A stretch of DNA of 12,211 nt from an uncultured Arcanobacterium sp. (GTDB taxonomy: Bacteria; Actinomycetota; Actinomycetes; Actinomycetales; Actinomycetaceae): contig NZ_CAMXYE010000042.1 of assembly GCF_947253055.1 (NCBI RefSeq), forward strand, positions 1 through 12,211, given 5' to 3'. Position numbers and translations under genes: made by a program. Of the stretch, positions 6,859-12,211 are shown piece by piece. How positions within the stretch are numbered: position 1 is the stretch's first letter; every line of letters starts with the position of its first letter. The notes beneath the pieces are model-generated. The model was given only the letters and a program-made list of their open reading frames with translations, did not search any database and had not been told where the DNA came from.

Positions 6859-8175
6859 TTATTCTTCTTTTTTACTTTCCGTTTGCTCTGCCAGAGCTTC
6901 CTGGTCATAACGGCTCGCCGCTAAATCTACGAGGAAAAGATCAATTATCAACATTCCCGCCATGAGCCAGCCTAATACGGTGAGAGTGGGTATTAAGGAA
7001 AGCGGGGAAAAATAGAGCCACCCGAGCGGCAAAATCATGAAGAAGATGGAAAATATTAACATCCAGTGCTGCTTAAAGGTGACCACAAATACTGTGGACA
7101 CCGGCGAAGTCACCAGCATCAGCGCCAGCCACGGAGTGAGCGCGCGGGCAATATCTCCCACCATATTCCACTGCGGCCCAAAGACAAAAGTAAATATCCA
7201 CGGCGCAATAATGTAGATAATGATAAAAGGTGGCAATCCCAGGAGGAAAGCGCGTTTTATAGTGGCGCGCACTAAGGGGCGCATACTTCCGCGTTTTACC
7301 CGCGCTAGGCGTTCAAAAAATACTTGCGAAATAGCCCCGTTTATAAGCCCAATTGGCACCTGCATTGATTGCCAAGCGAGGTTAAATTGCCCAACTGCTC
7401 CCAGAGCAATAGTGCCGATTAGCAGCACTATTCCATTTAAGCGCACTGCATCTATCAAGGCATTTGGCAGATTCAACAGCGGCATTTTTTTATAGCGCTT
7501 AGCCATCTCCCACATGCTCGGAGTATTAGAAGCCACTGGCTGGCGGAGACTCTTTGATTTTCGCCAAAGATTACCAAAAGCCCATATTTGCCCCAATAAT
7601 ACCCCCCACAGCAAACCGGCCATAGAACGCAGACCGATAGCTCCAAAAAGTACTTCTCCGCCGGAAGATCCTACCGTCTGCTGGAAACGGTTAATCGAAA
7701 TAGTTTTATAGTCTACTTTCCGATTAAACCAGTACTGCATAATCGCTACGGCAGCGCTTAAAAATACGGTAAGGCCCCCTACCGGCAGCCAAAAAGCCAA
7801 CTCTTCGCTACCCCAGATATCAATCACTACTCCGCGTAGTGCTAAAGCAGCTACCACTGTGAGCAGAGAAATCACGATATTAGCTCGCATTGCGAGGCGG
7901 GCAATCATCCGAGCTTCATCGTCAGATTCCGGAAGCACAATGGTCATATCGTAGCGAAGATTGGCGATAGTAATTATGACTCCGGTGATTGCGCCGTAAA
8001 TTGCAAATTGTCCGAAAGCTTCCGGAGTGAAAAGGCGAGCGATAATTAAAGCTGCCGCCATCGCAAAAGCCTGCGCGGCGGCTGTACCGGTAAAAAGTAC
8101 CAGTACATTTTGCAGTATTGGGCGGTCAGCTAATTTTTGCCGGCTCCAATTTTTTAGCTTTCTTATTTGCTTCAC
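6859..8175 (-). CDS. Polysaccharide (oligosaccharide-lipid) flippase, Wzx/MATE-like
   Basis: A 438-residue integral membrane protein with about 10-12 hydrophobic segments, matching the polysaccharide biosynthesis/Wzx exporter family of the MOP superfamily. The start is typical: a short basic N-terminus, then VLVLFTGTAAAQAFAMA and an ARLFTPEAFGQFAIYGA stretch, the characteristic 'LFTPEAFGxFAIY' junction between helices 1 and 2. LRYDMTIVLPESDDEA follows, also usual in this subgroup. The C-terminus is charged and probably cytoplasmic. It would move a lipid-linked repeat unit across the membrane. The GTG at 8175 is chosen because AGGAAAGGGG ends 5 nt before it; the frame stays open up to a GTG at 8211 (450 residues), which has no ribosome binding site. 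The next gene downstream follows at 3 nt. Confidence 0.9.
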   Translation of the reverse strand: MKQIRKLKNWSRQKLADRPILQNVLVLFTGTAAAQAFAMAAALIIARLFTPEAFGQFAIYGAITGVIITIANLRYDMTIVLPESDDEARMIARLAMRANIVISLLTVVAALALRGVVIDIWGSEELAFWLPVGGLTVFLSAAVAIMQYWFNRKVDYKTISINRFQQTVGSSGGEVLFGAIGLRSMAGLLWGVLLGQIWAFGNLWRKSKSLRQPVASNTPSMWEMAKRYKKMPLLNLPNALIDAVRLNGIVLLIGTIALGAVGQFNLAWQSMQVPIGLINGAISQVFFERLARVKRGSMRPLVRATIKRAFLLGLPPFIIIYIIAPWIFTFVFGPQWNMVGDIARALTPWLALMLVTSPVSTVFVVTFKQHWMLIFSIFFMILPLGWLYFSPLSLIPTLTVLGWLMAGMLIIDLFLVDLAASRYDQEALAEQTESKKEE

Positions 8176-8242
8176 CCACGCCCCTTTCCTGACCACTCTA
8201 TCGAATACCACTGTAAAGGATGCTTATTCCCACTCGATAAAA

Positions 8243-8271
8243 CTAGTATGTATATAAAATATGCATATCAA
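8243..8271 (-). promoter_or_regulatory. AT-rich promoter-like stretch upstream of the flippase gene
   Basis: The 134-bp gap between the oxidoreductase stop and the flippase start holds an AT-rich block. On the minus strand it contains TTGATA (8271-8266), a good -35 match, but only poor -10 matches: TACTAG at 17 bp, or CATACT at a short 15 bp. A perfect 10-bp palindrome, ATATGCATAT, lies inside at 8259-8268. An internal promoter, possibly regulated, would explain why this gap is so much longer than the other junctions in the minus-strand cluster. Confidence 0.3.
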
Positions 8272-8309
8272 AGCGAGCAGCTAGTATTTACACCGCCGCC
8301 GCACTTTAT

Positions 8310-9299
8310 TTAAAAAGTAATGGTCCTCGCCGAGCTAGCCGAATCGAGAATCGCCTGAATCACTTTCATGGTACTCAGCGCTTCCCGCATCGATGCATTC
8401 TCCTTGCCTTTACCGAGAATCGCATCGCGGAAATGTTCATGCTCCACTGCCAGCGGTTCGCGCTTATTGAGAGCATAGCGAGTGATTTCTCCTTCAGATA
8501 CTCCGCGGAAATTAGCTATCTGATCCCAGCCTAAAGGCGCAGTAGCATTCGCATAGAAAGTCAGATCTCCCATCACGGTTTCTGCTACTAGAGCACCTTT
8601 TTCACCTAGCACTACCGTCGAACGCTCTTTATACGGGGTAAGCCAATTTACTAAATGATTCACTAGTACCCCGTTTTCTAAGACGCCAGTGGCACTTACT
8701 AAATCTTCATATTCTCTTCCCGTACGGCAAGCAGTATTAGCGGAAATTTCTTTATAGGCGACACCTGCCACCCACGCCGTCAAATCCACATCATGCGTAG
8801 CTAAATCTTTTACCACTCCCACATCAGCAATCCGCGCCGGGAATGGCGATTGCCGGCGGGTAGAAATTTGGTAAATCTTTCCCAGCTGCCCTTCGGCGAT
8901 ACGCCTACGCATCTCCATCAGAGCTGGGTTACAACGCTCCACATAGCCCACTGCTCCAACCAAGCCGGCTGCTTCAAAAGCTGCCACCATGGCTTCGCCG
9001 TCTTCTACACTAGAAGCCAGCGGCTTTTCCACCATCGTGTGAATACCAGCTTCCGCCAGTTTCAAAGCAATTTCTGCATGTTGCCCAGTAGGAGCAGCTA
9101 CTACTGCAGCATCTATTCCCGCAGCAATTAACGCATCTACATCAGGTAATACTTCTAAATCGCCAGCTACGCCGAACTTATCACCATATTTATCGGCGAT
9201 TGCCACCAGCTCCGCACCTTCTAAAGCGCGAATATTCCGCGCATGGTGGCGGCCCATCGAGCCTAATCCGATTAAGCCGTAACGAATAACTTCCCCCAT
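8310..9299 (-). CDS. Gfo/Idh/MocA-family nucleotide-sugar 3-dehydrogenase (WbpB/GnnA-type role)
   Basis: A 329-residue NAD(P)-dependent oxidoreductase. The Rossmann glycine motif GLIGLGSMG is at residues 8-16, the family EKP motif at 91-93 (Lys92 catalytic), and KDLATHDVD at 164-172 supplies the active-site Asp/His. The segment GYVERCNPAL (118-127) followed by RRQSPFPARIADVGVV (148-163) resembles UDP-GlcNAc 3-dehydrogenases of the GnnA type more than Pseudomonas WbpB, as far as I recall those sequences. Expected reaction: oxidation of the C3 hydroxyl of UDP-GlcNAc or UDP-GlcNAcA to a 3-keto sugar for the aminotransferase encoded just upstream. The ATG at 9299 is preferred because AGGAG ends 6 nt before it; an ATG at 9326 would add 9 residues and overlap the upstream gene. 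One base separates this start from the aminotransferase stop. Confidence 0.88.
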   Translation of the reverse strand: MGEVIRYGLIGLGSMGRHHARNIRALEGAELVAIADKYGDKFGVAGDLEVLPDVDALIAAGIDAAVVAAPTGQHAEIALKLAEAGIHTMVEKPLASSVEDGEAMVAAFEAAGLVGAVGYVERCNPALMEMRRRIAEGQLGKIYQISTRRQSPFPARIADVGVVKDLATHDVDLTAWVAGVAYKEISANTACRTGREYEDLVSATGVLENGVLVNHLVNWLTPYKERSTVVLGEKGALVAETVMGDLTFYANATAPLGWDQIANFRGVSEGEITRYALNKREPLAVEHEHFRDAILGKGKENASMREALSTMKVIQAILDSASSARTITF

Positions 9300-9300
9300 G

Positions 9301-10404
9301 CTAGGCTCCTGCCTTTGCCAGAGCATTTACTGCTGCTACTATACGCTCTAAATCGCCAGCGCTTAATGAAGGATGTACCGGAAGTGAAAGTACTTCGCGC
9401 GCCGCTTTTTCGGTATGCGGTAGCTCTAGCCCCGGCGCGAAATGCCTAAGCGAAGGTAAGCGATGATTCGGGATTGGATAATATACGCCGCAACCCACTT
9501 TATATTCTTCCCGCAAAGCCTGGGCAAATCCGTCTCTATCTTCTTCCACTCGGATAGTGTACTGATGATATACATGCTCAGCTCCCGGAGCCGTAGGCGG
9601 CACCACTACCCCTTGTAAATTCTCGTTGAGGAAGGCTGCATTTGCCCGCCGTTTGGCGACCCATCCATCGACTTTTTGCAATTGAACTCGCCCAATAGCC
9701 GCATGGATATTAGTCATACGGTTATTGAATCCCACCAATTCATTCTGGTATTGCACTTCCATACCTTGATTACGGAGCAACTTCGCTTTCCGAGCCACTT
9801 CCGGATCTTTGGTGGTAATCATACCGCCCTCTCCCGAAGTCATATTCTTTGTGGGGTAGAGTGAAAAAGCTCCGAAGGTGCCGAAGGTACCTACTTTTTC
9901 TCCCTGCAGAGCCGCCCCGTGTGCCTGCGCCGCATCTTCAAATATCAAGAGGTCATGCTCCGCCGCAATTTTCCGAATCTCTACCATATTGGCTGGGTGC
10001 CCGTAGAGGTGTACCGGCATAATTGCTTTCGTACGCTCGGTAATAGCAGCTCGAATAGAATCTGGATCCAAACAGAAATAGTTATCTTCAATATCTGCAA
10101 ATACCGGAGTAGCACCCGTGAGAGCTACCGAGTTTCCAGTGGCCGCAAAAGTAAAGGAAGGTACTATTACCTCATCTCCTGGCCCAATTCCCGAAGCCAG
10201 TAATCCTAAATGCAAAGCGGAAGTTCCAGAATTTACTGCCACCACCTGCGCTCCCGGAGTTAAATGCGCAGCAAACTCTTCTTCAAAAGCCGCTACCTCC
10301 GCTCCTTGCGCGAGCATTCCAGAAGCCAATACGGCATCTACGGCATCTCTTTCTTCTTGGCCAATTATCGGCTTAGCCGCGGGAATCATAGGTAGTTCAG
10401 TCAT
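9301..10404 (-). CDS. DegT/DnrJ/EryC1/StrS-family PLP-dependent nucleotide-sugar aminotransferase (WbpE-like)
   Basis: A 367-residue fold-type I aminotransferase of normal family length. It opens with IPAAKPIIGQEE, the usual start of WbpE-type enzymes. VNSGTSALHLGLLA (57-70) is the cofactor phosphate loop, FEDAAQAHGA (155-164) gives Asp157 against the pyridine nitrogen, and SLYPTKNMTSGEGG (181-194) places the Schiff-base lysine at Lys186. It would transfer an amino group, probably from glutamate, to the 3-keto sugar made by the neighbouring oxidoreductase. The start codon overlaps the acetyltransferase stop as TAATG, and the oxidoreductase starts one base after its own stop, so the three are coupled. 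WbpE-like is inferred from the cassette; other DegT enzymes act at C4 or C3 of other sugars. Confidence 0.92.
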   Translation of the reverse strand: MTELPMIPAAKPIIGQEERDAVDAVLASGMLAQGAEVAAFEEEFAAHLTPGAQVVAVNSGTSALHLGLLASGIGPGDEVIVPSFTFAATGNSVALTGATPVFADIEDNYFCLDPDSIRAAITERTKAIMPVHLYGHPANMVEIRKIAAEHDLLIFEDAAQAHGAALQGEKVGTFGTFGAFSLYPTKNMTSGEGGMITTKDPEVARKAKLLRNQGMEVQYQNELVGFNNRMTNIHAAIGRVQLQKVDGWVAKRRANAAFLNENLQGVVVPPTAPGAEHVYHQYTIRVEEDRDGFAQALREEYKVGCGVYYPIPNHRLPSLRHFAPGLELPHTEKAAREVLSLPVHPSLSAGDLERIVAAVNALAKAGA

Positions 10405-11006
10405 TAGGATTCAACCTTTCGAATTGTATTTTCCCATTCTTCATAAATATCACCGGTCTGCGGGCAGCACCAGGTATTTTCCCCATCTTTTTCTAATTTT
10501 ACGCCAGCGTATCCTACCCAGCCGATCTGTTTTGCCGGGACGCCCGCTACTAAAGCAAAAGGCGGTACGTCCCGCGTCACTACGGCTCCCGCCGCCACCA
10601 AGGCCCATTCACCTATTTTGACCGGCGCTACACACACTGAGCGCGCCCCGATAGCGGCCCCTTTGCCAATAGTTACCCCTACTTGCTCCCAATCCGCTGC
10701 GGATTTCAAAGAACCGTCCACATTTATAGCGCGCGGAAAATGATCATTTGTGAGCACTACTGCTGGGCCAATAAATACCCCGTCAGCTAATTCTGCTGGC
10801 TCGTACACGAGTGCATAATTCTGCACTTTACAGTTGTTGCCGAGTTTTACACCTTCGCCGATATAAGCGCCCCGCCCAATAATACAGTTCTCACCTATCT
10901 GGGCACCTTCTCTTACCTGTGCTAAATGCCAAATACTTGACCCGTCCCCAATTTGCGCTTCTGCAGCCACATCGGCTGTATCTACAATTCGCGGTGCTTT
11001 TGCCAC
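10404..11006 (-). CDS. Left-handed beta-helix nucleotide-sugar N-acetyltransferase (WbpD-like)
   Basis: A 200-residue hexapeptide-repeat acyltransferase. Repeats of the [IV]GxxxxI type run through roughly residues 15-60 and again 110-145. Between them, DGVFIGPAVVLTNDHFPRA (75-93) is the segment I associate with WbpD/WlbB-type enzymes, which acetylate the 3-amino group of UDP-GlcNAc3NA with acetyl-CoA. The C-terminal GAVVTRDVPPFALVAGVPAKQIGW is the standard exit from the helix, and a short CCPQTGDIY tail follows. The frame can also start at a TTG (11009), but the GTG at 11006 is preferred because AAAGGGG lies 5 nt ahead of it and only 2 nt ahead of the TTG. It is the first gene of the minus-strand cluster. 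Its TAA overlaps the aminotransferase ATG. An 18-bp inverted repeat lies about 45 bp upstream. Confidence 0.9.
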   Translation of the reverse strand: MAKAPRIVDTADVAAEAQIGDGSSIWHLAQVREGAQIGENCIIGRGAYIGEGVKLGNNCKVQNYALVYEPAELADGVFIGPAVVLTNDHFPRAINVDGSLKSAADWEQVGVTIGKGAAIGARSVCVAPVKIGEWALVAAGAVVTRDVPPFALVAGVPAKQIGWVGYAGVKLEKDGENTWCCPQTGDIYEEWENTIRKVES

Positions 11007-11046
11007 CAAGACCCCTTTGCGTCATAATTTAATTCTGGAGCGTACG

Positions 11047-11070
11047 CATTTTATCACCCCTGATAAAGTG
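11047..11070. promoter_or_regulatory. Inverted repeat in a divergent promoter region, candidate operator
   Basis: TTTATCA (11050-11056) and TGATAAA (11061-11067) are perfect inverted arms around CCCC. The outer bases also match apart from one G-T position, extending the arms to 10 bp (11047-11056 and 11061-11070). The site lies in the 92-bp gap between the divergent acetyltransferase and GT2 genes. On the minus strand a TAAATT box (11031-11026) lies downstream at a spacing that would put the repeat over the -35 region. A dimeric repressor or activator could therefore control one or both directions. A hairpin function is less likely because no T run follows. Confidence 0.5.
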
Positions 11071-11098
11071 GAAGGAAGAAGTGTGAGAGAATACTGCT

Positions 11099-11803
11099 AT
11101 GCATGAAGCTACCGACGCCTCTCAATTGGTGGAGCGCACTTGGCTAGTAATACCTCTCTATAACGAAGCGAGCGTGATTGCGGAAGTAGTACGCACGGCC
11201 CGGCAAATCTTTCCCCATATTCTCTGCGTGGATGACGGCTCGCATGACGACTCTGCCACACAGGCGCGCCAAGGCGGGGCGACGGTGATTTCCCACCCGA
11301 TTAATTTGGGGCAAGGAGCGGCCTTGCAAACGGGAATAAGCTGGGTACTTCGCTACACCACTGCAGAATATCTAATTACTTTTGACGCCGATGGGCAGCA
11401 CCGAGTGAGCGACGCCCGCGCGATGGTGGAAAAAGCGGCGGCAGAAAATCTCGGTTTCGTGCTCGGTTCTCGCTTTCTAGAAGGAGAGAGCCAAGCCGGA
11501 TTCTTAAAAAAGATCGTGCTCACCACCGCCGCAAAAATTACTCGCTGGCGCACCGGCTTAAAGCTCACTGACGCACACAATGGCTTGCGGGTGTTACGCC
11601 GTGATGTGGCAACACAGCTCAATCTCACCCAGAGCCGTATGGCACACGCCTCTCAAATAATTACGCAATTGGCAGCTACTAAGCTACCCGGTGCGGAAGT
11701 CCCCGTCACCATTGATTACACCGATTATTCCCGCGCCAAGGGGCAAAGCCTACTCAATGGGATTAATATTCTTACCGATATGACTCTTGGCAATATAAAG
11801 TAG
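11099..11803 (+). CDS. GT2 glycosyltransferase, polyprenyl-phosphate-sugar synthase-like (DPM1/GacI type)
   Basis: A 234-residue single-domain GT-A enzyme. WLVIPLYNEA (15-24) starts the fold, DDGS (45-48) contacts the nucleotide, and FDADGQH (95-101) is the metal-binding DxD region. LTDAHNGLRVLRR (156-168) is the acceptor-side motif typical of dolichyl/polyprenyl-phosphate sugar synthases. There is no C-terminal membrane domain. Length and the following DUF2304 gene match the streptococcal GacI/GacJ pair, in which GacI makes GlcNAc-P-undecaprenol. By analogy this enzyme would load a sugar onto polyprenyl phosphate at the inner membrane face. The actual sugar is unknown. The start at 11099 has only a weak GAGAGA site 8 nt upstream; a GTG at 11129 is possible but would leave just four residues before the first strand. 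It diverges from the acetyltransferase gene. Confidence 0.9.
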   Translation: MHEATDASQLVERTWLVIPLYNEASVIAEVVRTARQIFPHILCVDDGSHDDSATQARQGGATVISHPINLGQGAALQTGISWVLRYTTAEYLITFDADGQHRVSDARAMVEKAAAENLGFVLGSRFLEGESQAGFLKKIVLTTAAKITRWRTGLKLTDAHNGLRVLRRDVATQLNLTQSRMAHASQIITQLAATKLPGAEVPVTIDYTDYSRAKGQSLLNGINILTDMTLGNIK

Positions 11804-11814
11804 CTAGAATCCCT

Positions 11815-11822
11815 AAGGAAGG
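11815..11822 (+). promoter_or_regulatory. Ribosome binding site supporting a TTG start
   Basis: AAGGAAGG at 11815-11822 is 8 nt before the TTG at 11831. It is the only good site in the 27-bp gap and supports TTG as the start of the DUF2304 gene. Confidence 0.65.
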
Positions 11823-11830
11823 TATACAAA

Positions 11831-12199
11831 TTGATAATAAAAATTATACTTATAACCTCCGTATTGATAGCAGCTTTCTTTCTAGTGCGCTCCACCGGCA
11901 ATACTAAAAACGTGGCACTGCGCCGGCTCCTGCTACTTATATTCGTAATACTCGCAATTTTTTCCATACTCTTTCCCCGCATCACCACGCTAGTGGCAAA
12001 TGCAATAGGTATCGGGCGCGGCACTGATTTATTGCTCTATCTGCTGATAATTGCCTTCCTCTCCTATTCGGTAGTGATGTTTCGGCGCCTAAATATCTTA
12101 GAAAATCGCATTGTGAAGCTTTCTCGCCAGCTCACGATTGCCATATCTGATCCGGCAAAGCTGAGCGACCCCGAAAATCCCGATTCGTCTACCCCTTAA
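11831..12199 (+). CDS. DUF2304 small membrane protein, probable partner of the GT2 enzyme (GacJ-like)
   Basis: A 122-residue protein with three hydrophobic segments (about residues 2-20, 31-49 and 66-84). The short motif IGIGRGTDLLLYL (59-71) is the hallmark of DUF2304. A charged, helical stretch after the last membrane segment (RRLNILENRIVKLSRQ) and a proline/aspartate-rich tail follow. In group A streptococcus the DUF2304 protein GacJ binds the GT2 enzyme GacI and raises its activity; the same partnership is inferred here from the adjacent GT2 gene 27 bp upstream. The start codon is TTG, supported by a strong ribosome binding site; there is no upstream ATG or GTG in frame within the gap. 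The stop codon lies in an octamer tandem repeat that runs off the window. Confidence 0.9.
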   Translation: MIIKIILITSVLIAAFFLVRSTGNTKNVALRRLLLLIFVILAIFSILFPRITTLVANAIGIGRGTDLLLYLLIIAFLSYSVVMFRRLNILENRIVKLSRQLTIAISDPAKLSDPENPDSSTP

Positions 12200-12211
12200 C
12201 CCCTTAACCCC
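12191..12211. repeat. ACCCCTTA octamer tandem repeat at the right edge
   Basis: ACCCCTTA occurs at 12191-12198 and 12199-12206, and a third copy begins at 12207 and is cut by the end of the window (2.6 copies visible). The TAA stop of the DUF2304 gene (12197-12199) is formed by the junction of the first two copies. The true length of the array cannot be seen. Confidence 0.75.

Noticed and set aside
8176..8211. Upstream GTG for the flippase
   Set aside because: No Shine-Dalgarno or properly spaced -10 box lies in front of it, whereas the GTG at 8175 has a strong AGGAAAGGGG site.
8291..8304. CCGCCGCCG run just after the oxidoreductase stop
   Set aside because: It is a short GC-rich triplet run, not an inverted repeat, so it cannot form a terminator hairpin by itself.
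9300..9326. Earlier ATG for the oxidoreductase, overlapping the aminotransferase gene
   Set aside because: The extra nine residues precede the Rossmann strand without purpose, while the ATG at 9299 has AGGAG 6 nt upstream.
10118..10621. A 167-codon open frame on the + strand
   Set aside because: It lies antisense across the aminotransferase and acetyltransferase genes, both of which have clear family motifs. Its translation is low-complexity and shows no recognisable domain.
1..12211. CRISPR arrays, tRNA or rRNA genes, insertion sequences, phage genes
   Set aside because: No regularly spaced repeats, cloverleaf-like sequence, transposase motifs or terminal inverted repeats were seen on either strand by eye.

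Overview
The window looks like a surface-glycan (capsule, teichuronic-type or other cell-wall polysaccharide) biosynthesis locus of a Gram-positive actinobacterium, probably of moderate GC (about half by eye). The lineage call rests on three things: a DUF6541-type polytopic protein, which I know almost only from Actinobacteria; a small DUF2304 protein paired with a GT2 enzyme; and promoters that place a perfect or near-perfect -10 box 7 nt in front of an ATG with no Shine-Dalgarno, the leaderless architecture common in actinobacteria. A low-GC member of the Actinomycetaceae would fit, but the genus cannot be read from this sequence.

Layout, left to right. (1) 1-227: the 3' end of a + strand gene, possibly a glycosyltransferase; a 17-bp tandem duplication spans its stop codon. 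(2) 228-316: a short, strikingly CTAG-rich convergent gap. (3) 309-1472 (-): a GT4-like glycosyltransferase. (4) 1524-5697 (+): a DUF6541 membrane protein with GT-C-like features, a non-hydrolysing UDP-HexNAc 2-epimerase (WecB/WbpI family) with its own leaderless promoter, and a second GT4-like glycosyltransferase overlapping it by 14 nt. (5) 11006-5770 (-): an LbH acetyltransferase, a DegT-family aminotransferase and a Gfo/Idh oxidoreductase, tightly coupled. After a 134-bp gap come a polysaccharide flippase and a third GT4-like glycosyltransferase. (6) 11099-12199 (+): a GT2 polyprenyl-phosphate-sugar synthase-like enzyme and its DUF2304 partner. The window ends inside a TTAACCCC-type octamer repeat that begins at the DUF2304 stop codon.

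How the genes could work together (inference). The oxidoreductase, aminotransferase and acetyltransferase form the classic three-gene cassette that oxidises, aminates and N-acetylates C3 of a UDP-GlcNAc-type nucleotide sugar. The 2-epimerase could then make the manno isomer, giving UDP-ManNAc3NAc or, if a 6-dehydrogenase exists elsewhere, UDP-ManNAc3NAcA. The cytoplasmic glycosyltransferases would build a lipid-linked repeat unit and the flippase would export it. The GT2/DUF2304 pair would charge a polyprenyl phosphate with one sugar for a membrane-embedded GT-C-like transferase on the outer face, for which the DUF6541 protein is a candidate. No initiating sugar-phosphate transferase, polymerase, UDP-GlcNAc 6-dehydrogenase or LytR-CpsA-Psr ligase lies in the window, so the locus must extend beyond it or rely on genes elsewhere.

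No tRNA, rRNA, CRISPR array, insertion sequence or complete mobile element was seen. No gene-free stretch exceeds about 135 bases.
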